A stretch of 64,000 nucleotides of DNA from Roseateles subflavus (GTDB taxonomy: Bacteria > Pseudomonadota > Gammaproteobacteria > Burkholderiales > Burkholderiaceae_C), in NCBI RefSeq assembly GCF_030285365.1, contig NZ_JASVDS010000001.1, positions 868,001 through 932,000 on the forward strand, given 5' to 3'. The position numbers and the translations under genes are program-made. Shown here in pieces: positions 38,510 to 47,074 of this stretch (the stretch's first letter is position 1; the number at the start of each line of letters is the position of its first letter). The notes below the pieces were generated by a model. That model had not been told where the DNA came from and searched no databases. It was given only the letters and a program-made list of their open reading frames with translations.

Positions 38510-39199
38510 TCAGGAAGCGGTGTCGGGGAAGAGGGCCAGCACCCCGCGCAGGGAGCTGGCCTCGTGGTGCGGTGGCGGGCCCAGCTGCTCGCGCGGCTGG
38601 CCCTGGCGGTTCACCCACAGCGTGGTGAAGCCGTACCAGGTTGCGCCCAGGGCGTCCCAGGCATTGCTGGAGACGAAGAGGATCTCGCGCGGCGGCAGGC
38701 CCAGGGCCGCGGGGCCGAGGGCGTAGGCGGCGGGGTCGGTCTTGTAGCGGCGGGTCTCGTGCACGCTCAGCACCGGGTCCAGCCAGGGCGCGAGCCCGGC
38801 GCTTTGCACGGCGATCTGCAGCATGCCCGGATCCCCGTTGCTGAGGATGCCGGCGCGCACGCCCCGCGCCTTCAGCTGCTGCAGGACCTCGCGGTTCTCG
38901 GGAAAGGCGCTGAGGTGGCGGTATTCATTCATCAGCCGTTCCTCGCCGCCCGCGCCGGGGGTGAGCTTCAGGCTCAGGCAGGCATGGCGCAGCGCGGCGC
39001 GGGTGAGGTCCCAGAAGGGCTGGTACTGGCCGCTCATGGAGCACAGGCGGCTGTACTCGATCTGCTTGTCCCGCCAGCGCTGCGAGAGCAGGGCCCCCTG
39101 GCCGGGGAAGAGCTGCTCGGCCATCAGCGCGACGCTGTGCACGTCGAAGAGCGTGCCATAGGCGTCGAAGAGGACGGCGCGGACGGTGGATGCAGCCAT
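38510..39199 (-). CDS. Haloacid dehalogenase, type II
   Basis: A 229-residue HAD-superfamily hydrolase. Asp12 in VLFDAYGTLFDV is the nucleophile, SNGDPGML is motif II, the Lys of RYKTDP is motif III and FVSSNAWDALGATWYGF is the motif IV region; FDAYGTLFDV and SSNAWD are characteristic of (S)-2-haloacid dehalogenases. Activity on 2-haloalkanoic acids is possible; the natural substrate is uncertain. It lies 30 bp upstream of malate synthase G, which fits a role in supplying glycolate/glyoxylate from haloacetates, though this is inference. It is divergent from a LysR gene that may control it. Confidence 0.9.
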   Translation of the reverse strand: MAASTVRAVLFDAYGTLFDVHSVALMAEQLFPGQGALLSQRWRDKQIEYSRLCSMSGQYQPFWDLTRAALRHACLSLKLTPGAGGEERLMNEYRHLSAFPENREVLQQLKARGVRAGILSNGDPGMLQIAVQSAGLAPWLDPVLSVHETRRYKTDPAAYALGPAALGLPPREILFVSSNAWDALGATWYGFTTLWVNRQGQPREQLGPPPHHEASSLRGVLALFPDTAS

Positions 39200-39417
39200 G
39201 GTCCCAATTTAGGGCCAAACGGGCGTGCGATTGCTGCGTTGCACACACCAAGATTCGTGATGAAAACGCAAAGATCAACGCCAGGATGCCGCCGATTCCA
39301 CCTAAAGAAAACACATTTCACGGGATGAAAACGGGATTGCAACCCTGCGTAGGTGTAAATCCAACATTTGGGCGCTGATTGCTTCGATGTGTCGAGCATG
39401 GGCGCAGAATGCGGCGC

Positions 39418-40341
39418 ATGGACCGGCTCAAACAGATCGAATCCTTCGTCGCCGTGGCCACCAAGGGCAGCCTGACCGCCGCGGCGCAGGCCGAGGGCGT
39501 GGCGCCGGCGGTCATGGGGCGGCGCATCGACGCGCTGGAGGAGCGCCTGGGCGTGAAGCTGCTGCTGCGCACGACGCGCCGGCTGTCGCTCACGCACGAG
39601 GGCACCGCCTTCCTGGAGGACTGCCAGCGCCTGCTGGTGGACTTCGCCAATGCCGAGGCGAGCGTCAGTGCGGGCGGCGTGAAGGCCAGCGGCCACCTGC
39701 GCATCACGGCGCCGGCCGGCTTCGGGCGGCGCCATGTCGCGCCTCTGGTGCCGGACTTCCTGGCGCAGCACCCGGATGTCTCGCTCTCGCTGAACCTCTC
39801 CGACCGGGTGGTCGACATCGTCCACGAAGGCTTCGACTGCGCCGTTCGCGTGGGTGACCTGGCCGACTCCAGCCTCGTCAGCATGCGCCTGGCGGACAAC
39901 CGCCGCCTGTGCGTCGGCGCGCCGTCCTATCTGAGGCGCGCGGGCCTGCCGCAGCACCCGGACGAGCTCGCCCGCCACGCCTGCCTGGTGCTGAGCTCGG
40001 ACGCCAGCCAGTCGCGCGGCTGGGCCTTCACGGTGGACGGGCAGCTGCAGCACATCCGCCCCGTCGGGCGCCTGGACTGCAGCGATGGCCAGGTGCTGCA
40101 CGACTGGTGCATCGCCGGCCTGGGCCTGGCGTGGCGCAGCACGTGGGAGGTCGAGGCGGACGTCGCGGCGGGGCGCCTGCAGTCGGTGCTCGACGACTTC
40201 GCGGCGCCGCCCAACGGCATCTACGCGCTGATTCCCCAGCGCAAGCACCTGCCGCTGCGGGTGCGGCTGTGGATCGACTTCCTCAAACACCACTACGGCA
40301 GCGCGGAGTACTGGCAGCGCCCCGCGCGCGTCGAGGCTTGA
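39418..40341 (+). CDS. LysR-family transcriptional regulator
   Basis: A 307-residue LysR regulator. The N-terminal helix-turn-helix (~1-60; DRLKQIESFVAVATKGSLTAAA, GRRIDALEERLGVKLLLRTTRR) is followed by the two-lobe effector domain (SGHLRITAPAGFGRRHVAPLVPDFL, VDIVHEGFDCAVRVG). It starts at ATG 39418 and is divergent from the haloacid dehalogenase (218-bp shared region of lower GC), the usual arrangement of LysR regulators and their targets. The inducer is unknown. Confidence 0.94.
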   Translation: MDRLKQIESFVAVATKGSLTAAAQAEGVAPAVMGRRIDALEERLGVKLLLRTTRRLSLTHEGTAFLEDCQRLLVDFANAEASVSAGGVKASGHLRITAPAGFGRRHVAPLVPDFLAQHPDVSLSLNLSDRVVDIVHEGFDCAVRVGDLADSSLVSMRLADNRRLCVGAPSYLRRAGLPQHPDELARHACLVLSSDASQSRGWAFTVDGQLQHIRPVGRLDCSDGQVLHDWCIAGLGLAWRSTWEVEADVAAGRLQSVLDDFAAPPNGIYALIPQRKHLPLRVRLWIDFLKHHYGSAEYWQRPARVEA

Positions 40342-40397
40342 GGCACACTCGCGCCTGCGTTCGTGCAGGCGTTCCTGCCGCTTGAGGGAGTGTGTCG

Positions 40398-40853
40398 ATG
40401 ATGCTCGAGACCGGCCTGGCCATCTTTCACTGGCTTGCCATCCTGACCCTGGTGGTCTTCATCAGCAGCGAGGCCGCGCTGTGCCGCGTCGAATGGCTCA
40501 ATGCCGCCGTCGTGAAGCGCCTGCAGCGCGTGGACCTGATCTACGGCATCGCCGCGGTGGCGCTGCTGGCCTCCGGGCTGCTGCGCGCCTTCCTGGGCAT
40601 GAAGGGCTCGGCCTGGTACTGGGGCCAGCCGCTGCTGCATGCCAAGCTGACGCTGTTCGTCGTCGTCGGGCTCCTCTCCATCAAGCCGACGCTGACCTTC
40701 CGGCGCTGGGGCCGCGCGCTGGACGCCACGGGCCGCCTGCCCGAGGCCGCCGAGATCGCCGCCACGCGCCGGCTCGTCATGATCCAGGCGCATCTGATCC
40801 TCGTCTTCCCCATCCTCGGGGCGATGCTGGCGCGCGGGGTGCTGACGCGTTGA
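40398..40853 (+). CDS. DUF2214-family membrane protein
   Basis: A 151-residue protein with four TM helices (~residues 4-24, 48-68, 78-97 and 127-147) and conserved short loops (FISSEAALCRVEW, RVDLIYGIAAVALLASG, KGSAWYWGQPLLHAKLTLF). It matches the DUF2214 family. A GAGGGAG site lies 7 bases before ATG 40398, which is preferred over GTG 40392. Function in the family is unknown. It ends before a hairpin that terminates the convergent PsiF-like gene. Confidence 0.87.
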   Translation: MMLETGLAIFHWLAILTLVVFISSEAALCRVEWLNAAVVKRLQRVDLIYGIAAVALLASGLLRAFLGMKGSAWYWGQPLLHAKLTLFVVVGLLSIKPTLTFRRWGRALDATGRLPEAAEIAATRRLVMIQAHLILVFPILGAMLARGVLTR

Positions 40854-40896
40854 TGCGCTGATGCGTTGATGCGGCACGCATCGGCGACCGCCCATG

Positions 40897-40922
40897 AAAA
40901 AGGCCCGCATGCAGCGGGCCTT
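40897..40922 (-). terminator. Terminator of the PsiF-like gene (possibly bidirectional)
   Basis: AAGGCCCGC (40900-40908) pairs with GCGGGCCTT (40914-40922). On the minus strand the stem is followed by TTTTT, placing it 25-50 bp after the PsiF-like stop; it could also stop the DUF2214 transcript from the other side. Confidence 0.85.
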
Positions 40923-40946
40923 GTCACGTCGGGGCGTGGCGCGGGA

Positions 40947-41327
40947 TCAGCCCTTGGCGGCGTCGGCCGTGCACTTCTTGACGAAGCTGGTCTTGGCGGC
41001 GCCCGCCAGCTTCTTCTCGGCCGCCTGGGCCGCGCAGGCCGCGGCCGGGTCGGGCTTGGCCTCTGCAGCGGCACCGCCCGCGGCATCGGCATTGCACTTC
41101 TTCAGGAAGCTGGTCTTGGCCGCGCCGGCCAGCTTCTTCTCGGTGGCCTTGGCGTCGCAGCCGTTCGCGGCGCCGGCGTCGGCATTGCACTTCTTGAGGA
41201 AGCTGGTCTTGGCGGCGCCGGCCAGCTTCTTCTCGGCGGCGGTGTCGTCACAGGTGGCGGCGTGGGCGCCGAGATGGGCGGCGCCCAGGAGGAAGCTCAG
41301 GGCCAGGAGGGAGAGGGACTTCTTCAT
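40947..41327 (-). CDS. Secreted protein with three PsiF-type repeats
   Basis: A 126-residue exported protein. A signal peptide (residues 1-23) is followed by three near-identical units, each about 26 residues: a Cys, then AEKKLAGAAKTSFLKKC and a short tail. The third is separated by an Ala/Pro-rich spacer. The Cys-LxGxxxTxFxKxC spacing agrees with the PsiF repeat family, of which E. coli PsiF is phosphate-starvation induced and has two. Each unit can form one disulfide. It is lysine-rich and probably periplasmic. Function in the family is unknown. Confidence 0.85.
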   Translation of the reverse strand: MKKSLSLLALSFLLGAAHLGAHAATCDDTAAEKKLAGAAKTSFLKKCNADAGAANGCDAKATEKKLAGAAKTSFLKKCNADAAGGAAAEAKPDPAAACAAQAAEKKLAGAAKTSFVKKCTADAAKG

Positions 41328-41391
41328 GATCGGACTGCCTTGCATGTTGAAAAGGGAACCACAGGGGACTGCGAGGGAGGGTGGGTCACGT

Positions 41392-41407
41392 TGGGGTCAG
41401 GTCTTGC
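41392..41407 (+). repeat. Dispersed 16-bp repeat TGGGGTCAGGTCTTGC, copy 2
   Basis: Identical to copies at 1661-1676 and (inverted) 49391-49406. It lies between the PsiF-like gene start and the kinase stop. Confidence 0.6.
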
Positions 41408-41458
41408 CCTGCGTGCTTACGAGACTCAATGCTTGAGGCCGTCTTGCGGTTGACCGCC

Positions 41459-42859
41459 TCAGAGAATGCGCCGGGGATGGGCCATGGCCTCGTGCGCGGC
41501 ATGCAGCCGCCGCACCAGGACCTGGATGAAGGCACGGTCGAAGCGGTGCTGGCATTCGGGGCTCAGCAGCGCCAGCGACTCGGGCGTGAAGGAGATCGTC
41601 GTGCAGACCTGCGTCACGCGGATGTCGGTGCTGTGGCGGCGCAGCTCGGGATTGGGCGCCAGGTAGGCCATCTCGCCCACGGACGTGCCGGTTCCGAGCG
41701 TCGCCACCTGCTGGCCGTCGCGGAAGACCTCCACCTCGCCGGCCGCGATGATGTGGAAGCTGTTGCCCTCCTGGCCCTTCTTGTAGAGCGCATGCCCTTC
41801 GGGGTAGCGCCGCCACTTGGCGCGGTGCACCACCTCCCAGAGCTCGACGTCGCCGAAGCCGCCGAAGAACTCCAGGCCGCGGGCGAGGTTGAAGCGCTCG
41901 GAATCCTTCACTTCGTAGAGCCGGGCCAGCGGAACGAGCTGCTTCGCGACGAGCTCCGAGAGCGCGGTGGCGAAGCTGTCCCAGTCGGGGTAGCGCTCGG
42001 CCGGATGCTTGGCAAGCGCGCGCTGCACCACGGCGTCGAGCTCGGGCGTGACGCCGCCGCGCAGGTCCGCCAGGGACTGCGGCGCCTGGTGGTAGATCTG
42101 GTGCATCAGCGCCATCTGGTTGGGCGCGTCGAAGGGCGGCCGGCCGGCCACCAGGTGGTAGAGCACGGCACCGAGCGAGTAGATGTCCGCCTGGCAGCCG
42201 ACGTCGCCGCCCTCGATCTGTTCCGGCGGCATGTAGGCCAGCGAGCCCACGCGGTGGACCTGCGTCTGGTCGGCATTGAGGTTCAGGGCGCTGCCGAAGT
42301 CGCTGACCTTGACATCCGTCACCTGCCCCTGGGCGTCCAGCACGGCCAGCAGATTGGCGGGCTTGACGTCGCGGTGGATGACGCCCTGGCGGAAGACGTA
42401 GCCCAGGGCCATCGCGCACTTGAAGCCCAGCTCCACGATCTGGTCCAGCGGCAGCAGGCGGTCGCTGCGGCAAAAGCTCTTGAGCGTGACGCCGGGGACG
42501 TACTCCATCACGAGGAAGGGGGCGTCGGCATCGGGCACGGCGTCCAGGATCTGCACCACGTTGGGGTGCTGCAAGCGCCCGGCCAGCGCGGCCTCGGCGG
42601 CGAAGAAGCGCGAGCTGATGTGGCCCTCGGCCGAGTCCCGCTGCTGGCTGGCCCAGGCGCGCTGGCGCTTGATGGCCACCTCCTGCTCGTGGAACTCGTC
42701 CAGCGCCAGGAAGACGTCGCTTGTGGCGCCTTCCCCCAGCTGGCGCAGCACACGGTACTTGCCGATGTAGGCCGGGAGGTCCCGCGTGGACAGGGTGCCC
42801 AGCGCGTCCGCCCCCGCAGAGGGCAGCGAGCTGGCAAGGGGGAGGGAGTCGAAGCTCAT
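41459..42859 (-). CDS. Serine/threonine protein kinase with C-terminal cyclic-nucleotide-binding domain
   Basis: A 466-residue Hanks-type kinase. The kinase domain (~35-305) has the glycine loop LGEGATSDVFLALD, VAIKRQRA (Lys), the catalytic loop VIHRDVKPANLL, VSDFGSALN and the activation end YMPPEQIEGG. The C-terminal half has a cNMP-binding fold (~340-440; GQEGNSFHIIAAGEVEVFRDGQQVATLGTGTSVGEMAYL with RRHST). The start at ATG 42859 is chosen because the upstream part of the frame overlaps the argS promoter region. No transmembrane segment. It is divergent from argS with a 151-bp gap. Regulation by cAMP or c-di-GMP is possible. Confidence 0.92.
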   Translation of the reverse strand: MSFDSLPLASSLPSAGADALGTLSTRDLPAYIGKYRVLRQLGEGATSDVFLALDEFHEQEVAIKRQRAWASQQRDSAEGHISSRFFAAEAALAGRLQHPNVVQILDAVPDADAPFLVMEYVPGVTLKSFCRSDRLLPLDQIVELGFKCAMALGYVFRQGVIHRDVKPANLLAVLDAQGQVTDVKVSDFGSALNLNADQTQVHRVGSLAYMPPEQIEGGDVGCQADIYSLGAVLYHLVAGRPPFDAPNQMALMHQIYHQAPQSLADLRGGVTPELDAVVQRALAKHPAERYPDWDSFATALSELVAKQLVPLARLYEVKDSERFNLARGLEFFGGFGDVELWEVVHRAKWRRYPEGHALYKKGQEGNSFHIIAAGEVEVFRDGQQVATLGTGTSVGEMAYLAPNPELRRHSTDIRVTQVCTTISFTPESLALLSPECQHRFDRAFIQVLVRRLHAAHEAMAHPRRIL

Positions 42860-42997
42860 GTCGGCTCGTATCCTGCCCCAGGCCCCCAGGCGAGGCAAGA
42901 CCGTGAACAGCCGGTAACAGCAGCTGGCAACAGGTGTTCCGTGATGACACAGGGGCGGGAGAAGGCCGGCGACCGGCCTCGGGGCCGGGGGGTTTCG

Positions 42998-43003
42998 TAG
43001 AAT
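42998..43003 (+). promoter_or_regulatory. Candidate -10 box TAGAAT of argS
   Basis: TAGAAT ends 7 bases before the argS ATG (43011), so the transcript would be leaderless or nearly so; no Shine-Dalgarno sequence is present between. Confidence 0.45.
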
Positions 43004-43010
43004 CGCGCCC

Positions 43011-44735
43011 ATGATCCAAGCCAAGCAGGAACTGCTCGCCGCCCTGGGCGAGGCCATCCACTCCATCAGCCCCGAGGCCACGCTGGCCCCGGCCTTCGAA
43101 TCGCCCAAGCAGGCGAGCCACGGCGACTACGCCTGCACGGCCGCCATGCAGCTGGCCCGACCGCTCAAGAAGAACCCCCGCGAGCTGGCCCAGGCGCTGA
43201 TCGAGGCGCTGCAGGCCAAGCCGGCTTTCCAGCGATGGGTCGAGGGCATGGAGATTGCCGGCCCCGGCTTCATCAACATCCGCCTCAAGGATGCCGCCAA
43301 GCAGGCGGTCGTCACCGAGGTGCTGGGCGCCGGCAGCCATTTCGGCGACCTTCCGGCCACCAGCAAGCACGTGATGATCGAGTTCGTCTCGGCCAACCCG
43401 ACCGGCCCGCTGCACGTGGGCCATGCCCGCCAGGCTGCGCTGGGTGATGCGATCTGCTCGCTGCTCAAGACCCAGGGCCACGATGTGACCCGGGAGTTCT
43501 ACTACAACGACGCGGGCGTGCAGATCGCCACGCTGGCCCACTCCACGCAGTTGCGGCTCAAGGGCTTCAAGCCCGGCGACGCCTGCTGGCCCACCGATCC
43601 CGACCATCCCGACAGCAAGAAGTTCTACAACGGCGACTACATCCAGGACATCGCCGACGCCTTCCTGCGCAAGGAAACGGTCAAAGCCGATGATCGTGAG
43701 TTCACCGCTTCGGGCGATGTCGAGGACCTCGACGGCATTCGCCAGTTCGCCGTGGCCTATCTGCGTCACGAGCAGGATCTGGACCTGCAGGCCTTCGGCC
43801 TCAAGTTCGACAACTACTTCCTCGAGTCCAGCGTCTACGCCAACGGCCAGCTCGAAGCCGCGGTGCAGCGCATGATCGACAGCGGCAAGACCTACGAGAA
43901 GGACGGCGCCCTGTGGTTCCGCTCGACGGACTATGGCGACGACCAGGACCGGGTGATGCGCAAGCGCGAGGGCGGCTTCACCTATTTCGTGCCGGACGTG
44001 GCCTACCACGTCAACAAGTTCGGGCGCGGCTACACCCAGTGCATCAACATCCAGGGCACCGACCACCACGGCACCATCGCCCGCGTGCGCGGCGGTCTGC
44101 AGGCGCAGAACCTGGGCATTCCGCAGGGCTTCCCGGACTACATCCTGCACAAGATGGTCACGGTCATGAGGAACGGCGAGGAGGTCAAGATCTCCAAGCG
44201 CGCCGGCTCCTACGTGACGCTGCGCGACCTGATCGACTGGACCAGCCGCGACGCCGTGCGCTTCTTCCTGATCAGCCGCAAGGCCGACACCGAGTTCACC
44301 TTCGACGTCGACCTGGCGCTCAAGCAGAACGACGAGAACCCGGTCTTCTACGTGCAGTACGCCCATGCGCGCATCTGCTCGGTGATCCGCAAGTGGGCGG
44401 AACAGGGCGGCGATGAAGCCGGTCTGGCCGGTGCCGACCTGAGCCTGCTGACGGCCCCCACCGAGGCCGCCCTGATGCTCAAGCTGGCGGACTTCCCGCG
44501 CATGCTCACGAGCGCCGCGCAAGACCTGGCCCCGCACGACGTGGCCTTCTACCTGCGCGACCTCGCCGGGGCCTATCACAGCTACTACGCCGCCGAGCGG
44601 GTGCTGGACCAGGCGCCCGAGCTGACGCGCGCCCGCGTGGCCCTGCTGGCCGCCACCCGCCAGGTCATCCGCAATGCGCTGGCCGTGCTGGGCGTCAGCG
44701 CTCCCGACGTCATGGCGCGCGAGGCGCTGGCCTGA
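43011..44735 (+). CDS. argS: Arginyl-tRNA synthetase
   Basis: ArgS (574 residues) attaches arginine to tRNA-Arg, a class I synthetase. The N-terminal additional domain recognises the tRNA; the signature [18 protein letters not shown] (HIGH type) is at ~130-147; the KMSK loop is replaced by the family's degenerate VKISKRAGS. The C-terminal helical anticodon-binding domain ends in [27 protein letters not shown]. The start is the ATG at 43011, with a -10 box at the start codon. It is followed 83 bp later by the SPOR protein and dsbA, the conserved order in this group. The assignment is secure. Confidence 0.98.
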   Translation: MIQAKQELLAALGEAIHSISPEATLAPAFESPKQASHGDYACTAAMQLARPLKKNPRELAQALIEALQAKPAFQRWVEGMEIAGPGFINIRLKDAAKQAVVTEVLGAGSHFGDLPATSKHVMIEFVSANPTGPLHVGHARQAALGDAICSLLKTQGHDVTREFYYNDAGVQIATLAHSTQLRLKGFKPGDACWPTDPDHPDSKKFYNGDYIQDIADAFLRKETVKADDREFTASGDVEDLDGIRQFAVAYLRHEQDLDLQAFGLKFDNYFLESSVYANGQLEAAVQRMIDSGKTYEKDGALWFRSTDYGDDQDRVMRKREGGFTYFVPDVAYHVNKFGRGYTQCINIQGTDHHGTIARVRGGLQAQNLGIPQGFPDYILHKMVTVMRNGEEVKISKRAGSYVTLRDLIDWTSRDAVRFFLISRKADTEFTFDVDLALKQNDENPVFYVQYAHARICSVIRKWAEQGGDEAGLAGADLSLLTAPTEAALMLKLADFPRMLTSAAQDLAPHDVAFYLRDLAGAYHSYYAAERVLDQAPELTRARVALLAATRQVIRNALAVLGVSAPDVMAREALA

Positions 44736-44760
44736 CGGCTTTCCGAACCGGTCGGCGAGC

Positions 44761-44766
44761 CTAGAA
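44761..44766 (+). promoter_or_regulatory. Candidate -10 box TAGAAT before the SPOR gene
   Basis: TAGAAT lies ~50 bp upstream of the ATG at 44819, just after the argS stop, and could give the SPOR-dsbA genes their own promoter. Confidence 0.4.
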
Positions 44767-44818
44767 TCCGCCGCGTTGAAGGGTCGGCCCCCGGTGGGGC
44801 CGCGAGCATGGAGATGGC

Positions 44819-45502
44819 ATGAGCAAGGCTGAAGCTGGCAAGCAGCGCGGTGGTTTTGTCCTGGGGATGATCGTGGGCCTGCTGCTGGGCCTGGCGGTCG
44901 CGCTGGGCGTGGCGCTCTACATCACCAAGGTGCCCATCCCCTTCGTGAACAAGGTGCCGCAGCGCACGGCCGAGCAGGACGCCGAGGAAGCTGCCCGCAA
45001 CAAGAACTGGGACCCGAACGCCCCGCTGGCCGGCAAGGCCGCACGCAGCGCCAGCGGCGTGCTGAGCCCGGCCTCGGCGCCGCAGGAGGCCGCGAAGCCG
45101 GCCGAGAAGCCGGCGGACAAGGTCGCCGACAAGGCCCCGGAGAAGGCCCCCGAGAAGGCGGCCGACAAGCCGGCCGAGAAGGCCGCGGACAAGTCCGTCG
45201 ACAAGGTCATGGAGAAGGTGGCCGAGAAGACGGCCGAGAAGGCTGCCGAGAAGCCCGGCGACGGCGCCAACCTGTTCTTCGTGCAGGTCGGTGCCTTCCT
45301 GAAGGCCGAGGACGCCGAGACCCAGCGCGCCAAGCTGGCGATGCTGGGCTTCACCTCCAAGGTCTACGAGAAAGAACAGTCGGGCCGCACCGTCTACCGG
45401 GTGCGCATCGGCCCGATGGACAGCCGCGCCGAGGCCGAAGCCCAGCGCGGCAAGGTCGAGTCGGCAGGGCTGGAGGCCAATCTGGCCCTGGTCCAGCGCT
45501 GA
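44819..45502 (+). CDS. SPOR-domain protein (FtsN-like)
   Basis: A 227-residue inner-membrane protein. A short cytoplasmic part, one TM (~residues 13-36; LGMIVGLLLGLAVALGVALY), a low-complexity linker (~80-145) of Ala/Lys/Glu/Asp/Pro with repeated EKAA/DK units, and a C-terminal SPOR domain (~148-225; FFVQVGAFLKAEDAETQRAKL, RVRIGPMDSRAEAEAQR) that binds denuded septal peptidoglycan. The layout is that of FtsN/DedD-type division proteins. Its place between argS and dsbA is conserved in Burkholderiales. A role in septal peptidoglycan synthesis is inferred. Confidence 0.92.
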   Translation: MSKAEAGKQRGGFVLGMIVGLLLGLAVALGVALYITKVPIPFVNKVPQRTAEQDAEEAARNKNWDPNAPLAGKAARSASGVLSPASAPQEAAKPAEKPADKVADKAPEKAPEKAADKPAEKAADKSVDKVMEKVAEKTAEKAAEKPGDGANLFFVQVGAFLKAEDAETQRAKLAMLGFTSKVYEKEQSGRTVYRVRIGPMDSRAEAEAQRGKVESAGLEANLALVQR

Positions 45503-45552
45503 ATCCCGCCCCTGACGTCCGCCCCTGACGCCCCCGTTTCCAGGAGACTGCC

Positions 45553-46230
45553 ATGAGCATCAACCGTCGTGATTTCACTGCCGCCGCCGCCGCCAGCGCC
45601 GGCCTCGCCGCGCTGAGCCTGCCTCCGCTGGCCCATGCCCAGGGCGGACCGGTGGAAGGCCGCCACTACCAGAAGCTTCAGCAGCCGCTGTCCACCACCC
45701 CCGGCAAGGTCGAGGTGGTGGAGTTCTTCTGGTACGGCTGCCCGCACTGCTACGTGTTCGAACCGGCGCTGTCCGCCTTCACGCAGCAGCTGCCGGCCGA
45801 CGTGGTCTTCCGCAAGTCCCATGTGCTGTTCCGCCCGAACATGCTTGTGCACCAGCGCACCTTCTTCGCGCTGGAGGTGATGGGAAAGGAAGCCGAGGTC
45901 CGGGCGAAGATCTTCGACGCCATCCATCGCCAGGGCCAGCGCCTGGACGTGCTGGACGCCATGGCCGCCTTCCTGGCCAAGCAGGGCGTCGATGCGGCCA
46001 AGTTCAAGGACACCTTCGGGTCGATGGGGATCAGCACCAAGTGCGGCCAGGCCGACCGGCTGGCCGAGGCCTTCCGCATCGACGGCGTGCCCTCGATCGG
46101 CATCGCCGGCCGCTACCTGACCTCGCCGGCCATGGCCGCCGGCGGCGCTCGCATCGACGAAGAGCAGAGCGGCCTGCGCGCCCTCGCCGTGATGGAGATC
46201 CTCATCAAGCGGGCACGCCAGGGCGCCTGA
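45553..46230 (+). CDS. dsbA: Periplasmic thiol:disulfide oxidoreductase DsbA
   Basis: A 225-residue DsbA-type oxidoreductase. The thioredoxin-fold active site is FFWYGCPHCYVFEP (CPHC); the cis-Pro loop is IDGVPSIGI. The helical insertion (IHRQGQRLDVLDAMAAFLAKQG) is typical. The N-terminus carries a twin Arg (NRRDFT) before a hydrophobic stretch ending AHAQ, which resembles a Tat signal rather than a plain Sec signal. It oxidises cysteine pairs in exported proteins, including probably LptD at 51565. It is 50 bp downstream of the SPOR gene. Confidence 0.95.
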   Translation: MSINRRDFTAAAAASAGLAALSLPPLAHAQGGPVEGRHYQKLQQPLSTTPGKVEVVEFFWYGCPHCYVFEPALSAFTQQLPADVVFRKSHVLFRPNMLVHQRTFFALEVMGKEAEVRAKIFDAIHRQGQRLDVLDAMAAFLAKQGVDAAKFKDTFGSMGISTKCGQADRLAEAFRIDGVPSIGIAGRYLTSPAMAAGGARIDEEQSGLRALAVMEILIKRARQGA

Positions 46231-46259
46231 TCCCGGCACCGGCCGGCCGCCGGCCGCTT

Positions 46260-46291
46260 GGGGTCAGACACGCGAACGGGTGTCAGGCCCC
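46260..46291. repeat. REP-like imperfect hairpin GGGGTCAGACAC...GTGTCAGGCCCC
   Basis: Arms of 12 bases (10 pair) lie 30 bp after the dsbA stop. They begin with the same GGGGTCAG core as the dispersed 16-bp repeats. It may act as terminator or as a REP-type element. Confidence 0.5.
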
Positions 46292-46438
46292 TGGCCGCGG
46301 GGGCGACGGGAGCCCCCGGGGCGGGGCGTCCTCGTGGCAGAATGGTCTGCAAGAACCGTGCCTTGTATGCGATGTGGGCGGCCCCCCCGGGTGCCGTCCC
46401 GCCGGGCCGGGCCTCCTGAACTTTTGTCCGAGCGCTGT

Positions 46439-47074
46439 ATGACTGCCACCGGCCTGCGAGCCCCTGCCCTGCTGTGCCTGCCCCTCGTGGCAGGCCTGAT
46501 CGGCATCGTCCCCGCGCACGCGGCCCGGGACGACGCCAACAAGCCCCTGAACGTCAGCGCCGACAGGAACGGCCGGGTGGACGTGGTCCGCCAGCGCAGC
46601 GAGCTCAACGGCAACGTCATCCTCAGCCGCGGCAGCATGCAGCTCAAGGCGGAGCGCATGGACATCCAGCAAGGCGCCGACGGCTTTGTGCTGGCCTATG
46701 CCCAGGGCGAGACCGGCAAGCCGGTCAACTTCCGCCAGGACCGCGACGTGCCGGGTGAATCCATCCAGGGCTATGCCGACCAGCTCGAGTACGACGGCCG
46801 CGCGGACACCATCCGCTTCATCGGCAATGCCGTGGTGCGCCGCATGCGGGGCACCGTGGTGGTCGACGAGGTGAGCGGTGCGGTGATCGTCTATGACAAC
46901 CGCACCGAGGTCTTTGGCGTCGAGGGCGGCCAGGGCGCCCTGCAGCCCAACGGCCGGGTCCGCCTCGTGATGAGCCCGCGCGGCAGCGCCTCGGCGCCCG
47001 TGCCGGCGGCATCCGCCCCGACGCTGCAGCTGCAGCCGAGCCCGGCCCTGCAACCCCCCCGCAAGACGCCATGA
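46439..47074 (+). CDS. lptA: Lipopolysaccharide transport periplasmic protein LptA
   Basis: LptA (211 residues) forms the periplasmic bridge that carries lipopolysaccharide from the inner-membrane LptB2FGC complex to LptD. A signal peptide covers ~1-29 (AHA). The OstA-like beta-jellyroll (~38-170) has [37 protein letters not shown] and [18 protein letters not shown]. The C-terminal Ala/Pro tail is disordered. The start is the ATG at 46439, since earlier in-frame codons lack a signal peptide. Its stop overlaps the lptB start (ATGA). No lptC or kdsC precedes it; a 208-bp gap separates it from dsbA. Confidence 0.93.
   Translation: MTATGLRAPALLCLPLVAGLIGIVPAHAARDDANKPLNVSADRNGRVDVVRQRSELNGNVILSRGSMQLKAERMDIQQGADGFVLAYAQGETGKPVNFRQDRDVPGESIQGYADQLEYDGRADTIRFIGNAVVRRMRGTVVVDEVSGAVIVYDNRTEVFGVEGGQGALQPNGRVRLVMSPRGSASAPVPAASAPTLQLQPSPALQPPRKTP

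Noticed and set aside
41397-44579. 1060-codon minus-strand frame opposite argS
   Set aside because: It is antisense to argS and out of frame with the kinase, and shows composition bias only.
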